This document shows, in pieces, positions 1 to 5,670 of a stretch of DNA of 10,060 bases; within the stretch, counting starts at the first letter, position 1; the number at the start of each line of letters is the position of its first letter. The DNA lies in NCBI GenBank assembly GCA_016185915.1, contig JACPMP010000140.1, positions 1 through 10,060 of the forward strand, given 5' to 3'. The DNA comes from Candidatus Woesearchaeota archaeon. Its GTDB lineage: Archaea; Nanobdellota; Nanobdellia; Woesearchaeales; GW2011-AR4. A model generated the notes under the pieces. It made no database searches, was not told the origin of the DNA, and saw nothing but the letters and a program-made list of their open reading frames with translations. A program made the translations under genes and the position numbers.

Positions 1-795
1 AACCCGTTTAGATTGAGCAAGACACTGCAAAAAAGCAAAAGCCCTTCTCCTGCCAAAGCTGGCCAGACAGCTCCAAGAGACATTGTTGTTAACAAAGGAG
101 CAACATCATTTGCGCCGGGCCCGATAATTGGCGAGTTGGCACTTGCTGGCATCAAAGCAGGAGTGGAAGGCGGCAAAGTAGCTATAAAGGAAGATACAGT
201 TATTGTAAAAGCAGGAGAGAAAATAAAGCCAAAAGTTGCTGAAATTTTGACACGGCTTGGCATACAGCCAATGGAAGTTGGCTTAGACTTAGTTGCTGTT
301 TATGAAAATGGTTTAGTGTATACAAAGGATATATTGTCTATAGATGAAGCAGAATATAAAAACAGATTGACAAATGCATCAAGATGGGCATTTAATCTTG
401 CAAACTACGTAAGCTACCCAACAAAAGAAACAATAAGATTGCTTATAGGAAATGCCTACAATGATGCCAAAGCACTTGGAATTGCACAAAAAATATTTGA
501 CGCTGGAATAGTTGATGTTTTACTGGCAAAAGCACAGCAGCAGATGCTAAGCCTGAAAACAGTTGCAAACATCGATGTTGTTGAAAGAAAGCATGAGCCA
601 GAGTTAAAAGAAGAAACAAAACAAGAACTAGTGGAATATAAAGCAGAATCAACAGAGATAAGAGTTCCAACAAGGGAAGAGTTAGAAGCCAACATAAAGA
701 TGAGGCAGAAGCAGCAGGAAGTAAAAGAAGTTGAGAAAATGTATCACGATATTCATAAAAAAGCAATAGAAGAGCAAGATAAAAAACAACAATAA
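1..795 (+). CDS. rplP0: Large ribosomal subunit stalk protein uL10 (P0), 5' end outside the window
   Basis: uL10 anchors the L12 stalk on the large ribosomal subunit, near the GTPase centre. The reading frame is open from base 1, where it reads NPFRLSKTLQK. This matches the conserved internal NPFKLYKFLQ stretch of archaeal P0, so the TTG at 13 is not the true start and roughly the first 95 residues lie upstream. The next parts match the family well: PRDIVV, FAPGPIIGELALAGI, VKAGEKIKP, LGIQPMEVGLDLVAVYENG and the helical spine AFNLANYVSYPTKETIR to AKAQQQMLSLKTV, where archaeal P0 binds L12 dimers. The roughly 70 residues after the spine are charged and end in EEQDKKQQ. The usual archaeal GLSALFG-type tail is missing. 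L12 follows on the same strand after a 185-base gap, longer than expected for co-transcribed stalk genes. Confidence 0.93.
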   Translation, partial: NPFRLSKTLQKSKSPSPAKAGQTAPRDIVVNKGATSFAPGPIIGELALAGIKAGVEGGKVAIKEDTVIVKAGEKIKPKVAEILTRLGIQPMEVGLDLVAVYENGLVYTKDILSIDEAEYKNRLTNASRWAFNLANYVSYPTKETIRLLIGNAYNDAKALGIAQKIFDAGIVDVLLAKAQQQMLSLKTVANIDVVERKHEPELKEETKQELVEYKAESTEIRVPTREELEANIKMRQKQQEVKEVEKMYHDIHKKAIEEQDKKQQ

Positions 796-974
796 TGAAA
801 AACTCAATAATGATTGGACATTAATAAAAATAAAACAAGAAACATTTTAAAATTATTTTTTTATTAAAAAAGCTTAATGGACGATTGAATAATGCGTTGT
901 GAAAGTGAATAAAACATCAAAAAAACAATATTGAATTCATATTAAATAAATAATTAACAAAAATTAATGGAGGA
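796..974 (+). other. AT-rich spacer between uL10 and L12, with a T-run
   Basis: This spacer has no convincing gene. A run of seven T at 856-862 is the only terminator-like element, since archaeal termination often occurs at T-runs. A weak TATA-like ATTAAATAAA lies at 941-950, but it is too close to the L12 ribosome binding site to be a convincing promoter. Whether L12 is read from its own promoter or from the uL10 transcript cannot be decided from the sequence. Confidence 0.4.
969..973 (+). promoter_or_regulatory. Ribosome binding site of L12 (GGAGG)
   Basis: GGAGG ends seven bases before the ATG at 981, which is ideal spacing. The ATG at 975 directly follows GGAGGA and would leave almost no spacing. 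This decides the L12 start in favour of 981. Confidence 0.8.
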
Positions 975-980
975 ATGAAA

Positions 981-1292
981 ATGGAATATATATACGCAGC
1001 TATGTTGCTTCACAAAGCAGGACAAAAAATAGAAGAAGCATCAATCAAGAGAGTTCTTGAATCTGTCCATGTCAAGGTGGATGATGCAAGAGCAAAAGCA
1101 CTTGTTGCAGCTTTGGAAGGGGTCAACATAGACGAAGCTATTGAGAAAGCAGCTATGCCAATTGCAGTGGCAGCTCCCGCAGCAAGCCATGAGCACAAGG
1201 CCGAAGCAAAAGTTGACCATGCAAAGAAAGCAGCTGAAGAGAAGAAAGCTGAGGAAAACGCGGCAGCCGGTTTGGGCTCGTTATTTGGATAA
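981..1292 (+). CDS. rpl12: Large ribosomal subunit stalk protein L12 (P1 type)
   Basis: This is the archaeal acidic stalk protein. Its dimers bind the uL10 helical spine and recruit translational GTPases through a flexible C-terminal tail. From the start at 981 the protein is 103 residues, the normal archaeal length. It begins MEYIYAAMLLHKAGQKI, nearly the family consensus. Residues 1-58 form the N-terminal helical dimerisation domain. An Ala-rich hinge follows (PIAVAAPAA), then a Lys/Glu/Ala-rich linker, and the end is the conserved factor-binding tail GLGSLFG. A frame start at 975 would add only Met-Lys and has poor ribosome binding site spacing. The 3' end overlaps the convergent LAGLIDADG-type gene by 12 bases, and a T7 run at 1302-1308 is a plausible terminator. 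Confidence 0.95.
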   Translation: MEYIYAAMLLHKAGQKIEEASIKRVLESVHVKVDDARAKALVAALEGVNIDEAIEKAAMPIAVAAPAASHEHKAEAKVDHAKKAAEEKKAEENAAAGLGSLFG

Positions 1293-2714
1293 ACACTTTA
1301 ATTTTTTTATTTTAAAAGCTTCCAACAATGCAATGGGATCTTCAAATCCTTTTAAATTTGTGAGATTTGTATAGTCTTTGCTCCAAACATCTAACGTTTT
1401 GCATAATTTTTCTCCTTCAGAAGTCAGCGACCATGAATTGTAATTGTTTTTTACGATTAGATTTTCTTTGACTTTATTATTTAGCCAATCACTAGCCATA
1501 TTTGATTGCATCTGAAAACCTTTAGATATCATTGAAGTTCCAAATTTCTCATAATCTGCTAATTCTAAAAACCTTGAGTAAGTATAATATCTTCTTCCTC
1601 TTAAACATAATGCTATCGCCACAAGTAGTTTATTCCAATTATTTGAATTTTTAAATGCTTTTATCCTATATAAATGTAGTAACCTTCTGAGACTGCACGA
1701 AGAAATTACGCAAATCCTTTTTTCATTTATTCTCGCCTTGAATCCGTTATTTCTTAGTATTGCACAGTAATCTTTCAAATAATTCAAATCTTGATCGACT
1801 ATTTTCATATTAAGTTCAGGGAACTCTCTTCTAGTGCATCGCACATCTAAAGTTCCATCCCCAGTCAATAACTTTGCAAGAAAATTGTTTGCTAATTCTT
1901 GTTGATTAAGTGTATAGTTACTTTCATTTGCAAGAAGATTTCTGATTTTATCAAGGGAATTTAACACAATTTCTGTTAGTATTGTATTTCGTATGACTGT
2001 TCTAAATCCAATACCTTTACTAGTTCCTCGAGAGAGTTTAACTTTATACCCGATGATAGTTTCAAACCTCTTGACGTGATTAATCACTTCTTCTTCAGAA
2101 AACTTATTTGGATTATAGGTAAAGCGAAATTCAAAAGCGTCTTTAGGAATTCCTAATTTTGAAAGAGAAGATATAAATTCTTGATGCTCCGGAATTAGTC
2201 TATTAGTGAACTCAATACTAAATCTACGAGTGTTCTTATGCTTAGTGCCTTCCGCTTGATATTGTCCCAATAAACTGCCAATTGAATCTATTTCTACAAA
2301 TCTTCTGATTTCTAGTTGTTGTCCTGAACCTCTTTCATGCGAATACCAAATTCTTAACCAATTTTCATTATTTTTGTTGAATTCATTTACAAAAATTCTA
2401 TAGCCTTTTGAAGTTGATTCTGGAATTAAAGATAGCATATCAATTTTTTCTTCTCTAAATAATTCCTTTGTTTTTTCTGGATTTTTAATTTCTTGAATTT
2501 CTAGTGTAACCAAATCTTGACACTTCAAATACAGAGAATTTTCTATCCCTCTTCTTAATGTAATTACATTGTTAAACTTAGTAAGAAATTCTTTTTGCTT
2601 ATCTTCTTTTGTAATTTTAATTTGTACTAAACTTCCTTTCGGAAAGTAAAATTTAGAGAAATAAATACCTAACTTATTACCCATTTTATGCACTTTAACA
2701 TTATTTAATTTCAT
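1281..2714 (-). CDS. Freestanding LAGLIDADG-type homing endonuclease-like protein with AbrB-like N-terminus
   Basis: The protein is 477 residues. Two degenerate LAGLIDADG motifs are visible: SIGSLLGQYQAEG (about 144-156, candidate acidic residue E155) and FLAKLLTGDGTL (about 278-289, candidate D286). Their spacing of about 130 residues is that of a single-chain, double-motif enzyme. Residues 5-35 (VKVHKMGNKLGIYFSK...GSLVQIKI) resemble a SpoVT/AbrB DNA-binding domain. Residues about 405-440 (MASDWLNNKVKENLIVKNN..WSLTSEGEKL) resemble a winged helix. The gene is not inside an intron or intein and has its own GGAGG site ten bases before the ATG. It could be an active homing endonuclease, or a WhiA-like or otherwise domesticated DNA-binding regulator. 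The fold is fairly sure, the activity is not. It is convergent with L12 and has a structured leader upstream. Confidence 0.72.
   Translation of the reverse strand: MKLNNVKVHKMGNKLGIYFSKFYFPKGSLVQIKITKEDKQKEFLTKFNNVITLRRGIENSLYLKCQDLVTLEIQEIKNPEKTKELFREEKIDMLSLIPESTSKGYRIFVNEFNKNNENWLRIWYSHERGSGQQLEIRRFVEIDSIGSLLGQYQAEGTKHKNTRRFSIEFTNRLIPEHQEFISSLSKLGIPKDAFEFRFTYNPNKFSEEEVINHVKRFETIIGYKVKLSRGTSKGIGFRTVIRNTILTEIVLNSLDKIRNLLANESNYTLNQQELANNFLAKLLTGDGTLDVRCTRREFPELNMKIVDQDLNYLKDYCAILRNNGFKARINEKRICVISSCSLRRLLHLYRIKAFKNSNNWNKLLVAIALCLRGRRYYTYSRFLELADYEKFGTSMISKGFQMQSNMASDWLNNKVKENLIVKNNYNSWSLTSEGEKLCKTLDVWSKDYTNLTNLKGFEDPIALLEAFKIKKLKCLSK
1302..1308 (+). terminator. T-run terminator after L12
   Basis: Seven consecutive T start ten bases after the L12 stop codon. 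There is no hairpin, as is usual for archaeal termination. The run lies inside the 3' end of the convergent gene. Confidence 0.45.
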
Positions 2715-2723
2715 TTTAATTAA

Positions 2724-2728
2724 CCTCC
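2724..2728 (-). promoter_or_regulatory. Ribosome binding site of the LAGLIDADG-type gene, inside a hairpin
   Basis: Read on the minus strand this is GGAGG, ten bases before the ATG at 2714. Four of its five bases lie in the 3' arm of the stem CTCCAAAG/CTTTGGAG formed by 2751-2758 and 2725-2732, so the site may be masked in the mRNA. Confidence 0.7.
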
Positions 2729-2758
2729 AAAGTTTTTTATTTTGTAAAGACTTTGGAG
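2725..2758 (-). promoter_or_regulatory. Hairpin that masks the ribosome binding site
   Basis: Bases 2725-2732 and 2751-2758 are a perfect 8-bp inverted repeat. Pairing can extend to 13 positions (2725-2737 with 2746-2758) with one imperfect pair and an 8-base loop. In the minus-strand mRNA the 3' arm contains the Shine-Dalgarno core, so the stem would compete with the ribosome. The imperfect pair (2734/2749) is a G-U wobble only if the plus strand is the RNA and is A-C in the mRNA, which weakens the case slightly. Confidence 0.55.
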
Positions 2759-2765
2759 TCTCGAG

Positions 2766-2851
2766 AAAAAGAGAATATTAAGCGAAACTGCGTAATTGAT
2801 TTTCTATGGAGTGGAAAATCATTATTTGGCAGTTTTGCGTGTTCTCTTTTT
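2766..2851 (-). repeat. Long interrupted inverted repeat in the presumed leader
   Basis: Three collinear paired blocks are seen: 2766-2775 with 2842-2851 (10 bp perfect), 2782-2791 with 2829-2838 (10 positions, one wobble), and 2797-2804 with 2814-2821 (8 bp perfect). The apical loop is TATGGAGTG, nine bases. If the minus-strand TATA box at 2873-2884 is used, this stem would start almost exactly at the transcript 5' end. No coding sequence is present in 2715-2979. Confidence 0.65.
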
Positions 2852-2872
2852 TGATTTTAGAAGGAGAATGCC

Positions 2873-2884
2873 TTTATATATTTT
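2873..2884 (-). promoter_or_regulatory. TATA box for the LAGLIDADG-type gene
   Basis: On the minus strand this reads AAAATATATAAA. A start about 25 bases downstream would fall near 2850 and give a leader of about 135 bases that holds both hairpins. The motif is close to symmetric, so the direction is inferred from the gene that follows. Confidence 0.5.
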
Positions 2885-2979
2885 AGGCAAAGATGTCCAG
2901 TGCCATTTATAGGACAATAGTGACTAGAGTACACTAAAAAGTTGAGTAAAGAGTTGTGAAACTATAAATTAATACGTAT

Positions 2980-3603
2980 TTAATGTCGTAAAGCTACAGA
3001 CGTAAATCTTGCAGCTTCTTGTAATTCTTGAACCTTTTTGAGAAAATCCTCCAAAGCGGGTTCTTGATCAAGATACCCTTTAATGCCTAATTCATCTAGT
3101 CTTTTTCTTATAAATTCAGGTTGTTCCGCTATAAATGATTCAATATGTACGAATGTAGGAGATGTTTTGATTTCTCTCATAAGACGTTCTAGCAATTGAA
3201 TATCACTTTTATGAGTGTTTAATTCTGTTTTCATTCTATTCATAACACTAGCATTTGGATTTGTATCAAAATGAGAGGCATCTATCCACCCATATATTAC
3301 TCCGCCTTTAAAAGATATTGATTTTTTTCCATCTTGTCTATCATATGTTTCTGGATTTAAAATAAAAGTTGGGCGAACTGTCTCAGTACCTGTAATTGAC
3401 CTATCTCTTAATTCCGTAATTGGTCTCATATAGCCTGTTCTTCCATCTCTCCCGTCGAAATTAAAATCATGTGTAGGAACTCTAAGGTCTGGATCATAGA
3501 ATACAGGTATAGGGCTATTATCTTTAGCATACAAAATCCCACTTTCCTTACGCAATTTAGTTCGATCTAATTGTTCTAACAGTAAACCGACTTCCGAGGC
3601 TAT
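2980..3603 (-). pseudogene. 3' part of an IS-interrupted lipoprotein gene
   Basis: This is the downstream 207 codons of a gene whose first part lies at 4133-4393, separated by a 529-bp IS200-type element. Joining GTT-GGG at the left flank to ATA-GCC at the right flank keeps one frame and gives ..YLRFFVG/IASEVGLLLEQLD.., a protein of about 294 residues. I do not recognise the family. Visible features are an EF-hand-like acidic loop DFNFDGRDG (about residues 133-141 of the joined protein) and a helical C-terminal region (QLLERLMREI, LEDFLKKVQELQEAARF). The frame remains open into the element as far as an ATG at 3765, but those first codons are element sequence in a different frame from its transposase. 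A 261-residue gene model starting there would be chimeric. Confidence 0.8.
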
Positions 3604-3609
3604 CCCAAT

Positions 3610-3623
3610 CGCAGCAAGCTGCG
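3610..3623 (-). repeat. Right-end hairpin of the IS200-type element
   Basis: On the minus strand this is CGCAG-CTTG-CTGCG, directly after GCCCC. The 3' side continues ATTGGG, so CCC/GGG pairing is possible with a three-base bulge. It shares its loop and stem core with the left-end hairpin, as expected for TnpA recognition sites. Confidence 0.8.
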
Positions 3624-3628
3624 GGGCT

Positions 3629-4072
3629 TTACGCCTCGGAGAAATCAAGAAGACGCAATTGGTCGCCTTTACGCCCTTGTTTTTGGATGTACTTTCGGAT
3701 AATGTCTGCGTTAGCACCTTCACCAACAGTGCCAATATAGCCTCCATCGCTCCATAATTCTCCACCCCAAAGCTCCCTCTTTATTTCTGGAAATTTATTG
3801 AACATTTCTCTGGCAGTTATGCTCTTAACGATCTGTATGACCCTTGAAGGTGAATATCGTGGAGCTGCCTGCATTAGCATATGGACATGGTCTTCATCGA
3901 AACCCATGGTTTCAGGATGTAGAAAATAACGTTTTTCTATTTCAGACAAAACAATTTTTAGGTATGCTACATAGTCATTGTTCAAGAATAAGTCCTTTCT
4001 GTATTTGACGATAAATATTAAGTGGTATTTGATGAGGTATACCTTATGGCAAGCATGTTTAATATCGGGCAT
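3629..4072 (-). CDS. tnpA: IS200-type transposase TnpA (Y1 HUH enzyme)
   Basis: TnpA catalyses single-strand, hairpin-guided excision and insertion of its element. The protein has 147 residues, the usual size. Key residues are in place: the HUH motif is DHVHML (H62 and H64) and the catalytic tyrosine is in ADIIRKYIQKQ (Y128), with Q132 after it. The conserved block ELWGGELWSDGGYIGTVG lies at about 100-117, and the N-terminus (HACHKVYLIKYHLIFIVKYRK) is typical. It appears intact, so the element may be able to move. No clear ribosome binding site is seen before the ATG. It lies inside, and on the same strand as, the lipoprotein gene it interrupts. Confidence 0.95.
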   Translation of the reverse strand: MPDIKHACHKVYLIKYHLIFIVKYRKDLFLNNDYVAYLKIVLSEIEKRYFLHPETMGFDEDHVHMLMQAAPRYSPSRVIQIVKSITAREMFNKFPEIKRELWGGELWSDGGYIGTVGEGANADIIRKYIQKQGRKGDQLRLLDFSEA

Positions 4073-4108
4073 AAAAGAAGGAAGGATTAGCTAAGTTATA
4101 AAACTGTT

Positions 4109-4124
4109 TCCACAGCAAGCTGTG
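4109..4124 (-). repeat. Left-end hairpin of the IS200-type element
   Basis: On the minus strand this is CCACAG-CTTG-CTGTGG, a 6-bp perfect stem. It is preceded by TCTAACC, which carries a candidate AACCC guide, and by the target-like TTGGG at 4133-4137. Confidence 0.8.
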
Positions 4125-4132
4125 GGGTTAGA

Positions 4133-4393
4133 CCCAACGAAGAATCTAAGATATAATATTGCTCCTTCCTCTGGTGTAAAACTAAAGTCGCCTGTTTTGT
4201 ATTTATCCAAAATTTGTGGATCATCTGGATGTTTTTGGTATCCAATTGATGCTCTTAGTTCAAGAGGTTGAGAAACATGGGGTTTTGGAGATTGTGTAGG
4301 TTCTTTAGTAGGCTCTCTACCACATCCAAAATACGCAGCTGCAATTAATGGAAGTGTTGCTGTACTTATTGCTCGTAAATAAGGTACTCTCAT
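4133..4393 (-). pseudogene. 5' part of the IS-interrupted lipoprotein gene
   Basis: This is the N-terminal 87 codons of the interrupted gene. The chosen start, ATG at 4393, has a TATA box centred about 26 bases upstream, which fits a leaderless transcript. An upstream ATG in frame at 4441 would include the promoter and is less likely. The protein begins MRVPYLRAISTATLPLIAAAYFGCG, a short hydrophobic signal with a lipobox-like Cys at residue 24. The box is weak, with FG before Cys. A Pro/Thr/Lys-rich linker follows (REPTKEPTQSPKP), as in many archaeal surface lipoproteins. Past the insertion site the frame runs 13 codons into the element (SNPTACCGNSFIT) and stops at 4091, so only a truncated secreted peptide of about 100 residues could be made. 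Confidence 0.78.
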
Positions 4394-4412
4394 ATAGTTA
4401 AGTGATACATAC

Positions 4413-4424
4413 ATATATTTAAAT
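4413..4424 (-). promoter_or_regulatory. TATA box of the interrupted lipoprotein gene
   Basis: On the minus strand it reads ATTTAAATATAT, centred about 26 bases before the ATG at 4393. This is the spacing of a leaderless archaeal promoter. Confidence 0.6.
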
Positions 4425-4472
4425 CTTTCTATTTTTACCACTCGATAGACATAACATTATAAAGTCAGAACA

Positions 4473-4482
4473 TTTTTATATC
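4473..4482 (+). promoter_or_regulatory. TATA box of the coiled-coil gene
   Basis: TTTTTATATC is centred about 26 bases before the ATG at 4504, and there is no ribosome binding site before that ATG. Both point to a leaderless transcript. It is divergent from the lipoprotein promoter at 4413-4424. Confidence 0.65.
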
Positions 4483-4503
4483 TCTCAAATTTCATCATTT
4501 AAA

Positions 4504-5391
4504 ATGACATCACAAAGCCACAAAGGGCTAGTTGAAGAGCTTAACAAACAAAAGGTAGATATATCTAAATTAAGAAATTCTCTTAATGAGCTTGATAAAG
4601 AAAAGGAATCATGGTTCAAAAAAAGGAAAGAGTATTCTAAAAAAATAAAAGAGTCTATAAATAAGATAAAAGAAAACAAAGCTAAGAGAGACTCTTTAAC
4701 TAAAGAGGTAAAAGAACTGAAACCAAAACGTGATAGCATAAATAAAGAAATAACTTCAAAATTGAATGATTTAAACAAATTAAAGAAAGAAAGGATAGCA
4801 CTTGCAAAGTCTTTGAGTATTAAGGAATCCCCTTCTAGGATTAAGCAGAATATTGAAAAACTTGACTTTAAAATAGAAACAGAGCCTATGTCTTTTGATA
4901 AAGAGCAGGCTCTGATGAAAAGAATAAAGGAATTGAAAAAATTATATGATGACGCAAGCATTCTTGAAGAAGCTGATAAAAAGCTTAAAGAGGTTTCTGA
5001 TACAATTAGGAAAATGGGGAAAGAAGCTAATGAAACCCATAAACTTGTCCAAGAAAAAGCTAAGCAAAGCCAAACATTACATGAAGAAATTTTAAAGATT
5101 TCTTCTGAGATTGATAAGATGAAGGTTGATGAGGAAGATGCCTTCAAAAAATTCTCTGAACTTAAGAAAAAGTTTAACGAAGTGAATGCAGAGCTAAAGG
5201 AAAAGCTGAAAGTTATGAATGAAGCTAAATTCCAATTAGATAAGATGCATCAAGAAAAACAAGAAAAGAGAAGGTATGAGCAAGAATCATTCTTGAAATC
5301 AAAAGAAGAGGAAGTAAATCAAAAAATCAAAAGAAGAGAAAAATTAACAACAGAGGATTTGCTTGTTTTTCAGAAGTTTGAAAGGGGATAG
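4504..5391 (+). CDS. Archaeal coiled-coil protein of the COG1340 type
   Basis: This 295-residue protein is almost entirely charged and helical, with heptad-like Lys/Glu/Leu spacing along its whole length. The centre (ESPSRIKQNIEKLDFKIETE then MSFDKEQALMKRIKELKKL, about 108-146) matches the conserved turn of COG1340 archaeal coiled-coil proteins, in which two long helices probably fold back on each other. The end, KLTTEDLLVFQKF, also matches the family's C-terminal motif. It has no ATPase motifs, so it is not an SMC protein despite the similar composition. There is no signal peptide or membrane segment, so it is cytoplasmic. The function of the family is unknown. The gene is probably monocistronic, divergent from the interrupted lipoprotein and convergent with eS31. 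Confidence 0.85.
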   Translation: MTSQSHKGLVEELNKQKVDISKLRNSLNELDKEKESWFKKRKEYSKKIKESINKIKENKAKRDSLTKEVKELKPKRDSINKEITSKLNDLNKLKKERIALAKSLSIKESPSRIKQNIEKLDFKIETEPMSFDKEQALMKRIKELKKLYDDASILEEADKKLKEVSDTIRKMGKEANETHKLVQEKAKQSQTLHEEILKISSEIDKMKVDEEDAFKKFSELKKKFNEVNAELKEKLKVMNEAKFQLDKMHQEKQEKRRYEQESFLKSKEEEVNQKIKRREKLTTEDLLVFQKFERG

Positions 5392-5393
5392 TT

Positions 5394-5418
5394 TTTGATG
5401 ATGTGTATTTGATGATGT
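5394..5418 (+). repeat. Two copies of TTTGATGATGT
   Basis: Copies lie at 5394-5404 and 5408-5418, a 14-base period. They fill the 30-base gap between the convergent stop codons of the coiled-coil and eS31 genes. TGATGA resembles a C box of C/D RNAs, but no CTGA D box follows. Confidence 0.6.
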
Positions 5419-5421
5419 AAC

Positions 5422-5610
5422 CTATTTAGATTGAGACTCAAAAACAGTGTACTTACAAGCACCGCATGTCCATCTATTTGCATGCTTCGCCATAAATGTT
5501 CCTTGACCGCACTTTGGGCACGAGTTGTTTTTTCTTTCTAGTTTATCGCCAGATTTCTGATAAAGATTCCATCTTCCCTTTAATTTTTTCTTTGCTTGCT
5601 CTTTTGCCAT
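5422..5610 (-). CDS. rps27ae: Small ribosomal subunit protein eS31 (S27ae)
   Basis: This small zinc-ribbon protein of the 30S subunit has 62 residues, normal for archaea, which lack the ubiquitin fusion seen in eukaryotes. The ribbon is CPKCG (C31, C34) and CGAC (C49, C52), with the family-typical GTFMAKHANRWTCG between them and a Lys/Arg-rich N-terminus. In many archaea it directly follows eS24. Here it is separated from eS24 by 376 bases of nested inverted repeats. A TATA-like GATAAAGATAAG at 5634-5645, and the lack of a ribosome binding site, suggest that it has its own leaderless promoter. Confidence 0.95.
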   Translation of the reverse strand: MAKEQAKKKLKGRWNLYQKSGDKLERKNNSCPKCGQGTFMAKHANRWTCGACKYTVFESQSK

Positions 5611-5633
5611 TTTGAATTCGAATTTTTGTTTAA

Positions 5634-5645
5634 CTTATCTTTATC
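5634..5645 (-). promoter_or_regulatory. Possible TATA box of eS31
   Basis: On the minus strand it reads GATAAAGATAAG, centred about 29 bases before the eS31 ATG. It is not a perfect TATA sequence. The support is position and the absence of a ribosome binding site. Confidence 0.4.
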
Positions 5646-5670
5646 GAATTAATTCTTCATTAATAATTTG

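Larger units (their letters stand above)
3604..4132 (-). mobile_element. IS200-type insertion sequence (IS200/IS605 family), 529 bp
   Basis: This is a minimal single-gene element: tnpA plus two subterminal hairpins. On the minus strand the left end has CCACAG-CTTG-CTGTGG (4109-4124) and the right end has CGCAG-CTTG-CTGCG (3610-3623). Both have the same CTTG loop and a CCCC at the 5' foot. TTGGG occurs immediately before the left boundary and as the last five bases at the right boundary. Placing the ends there gives 529 bp, the length class (1 mod 3) that restores the host gene frame. AACCC at the foot of the left hairpin is a candidate guide for TTGGG. No tnpB is present. The right end is very short, only 25 bases after the stop codon. 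The boundary could lie slightly further out, because an 8-bp inverted repeat (3593-3600/3633-3640) crosses it. Confidence 0.85.

Noticed and set aside
13..15. TTG as the start of uL10
   Set aside because: The frame is open to base 1 and the preceding residues NPFR match the internal family motif, so the gene starts upstream of the window.
2869..2913. Short plus-strand frame ATGCCTTTATAT.. after GGAG
   Set aside because: It has only 14 codons, one base between GGAG and ATG, and overlaps the TATA box of the opposite gene.
3604..3765. ATG at 3765 as the start of a 261-residue gene
   Set aside because: Its first 54 codons are IS200-type element sequence, out of frame with tnpA. Only the part below 3604 belongs to the host gene.
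4485..5147. A 220-codon minus-strand frame opposite the coiled-coil gene
   Set aside because: It is Ser/Phe/Leu-rich, the typical shadow of a Lys/Glu-rich coiled coil on the other strand, and has no promoter.
5394..5480. C/D box small RNA suggested by TGATGA
   Set aside because: No CTGA D box at a suitable distance and no kink-turn pairing was found.
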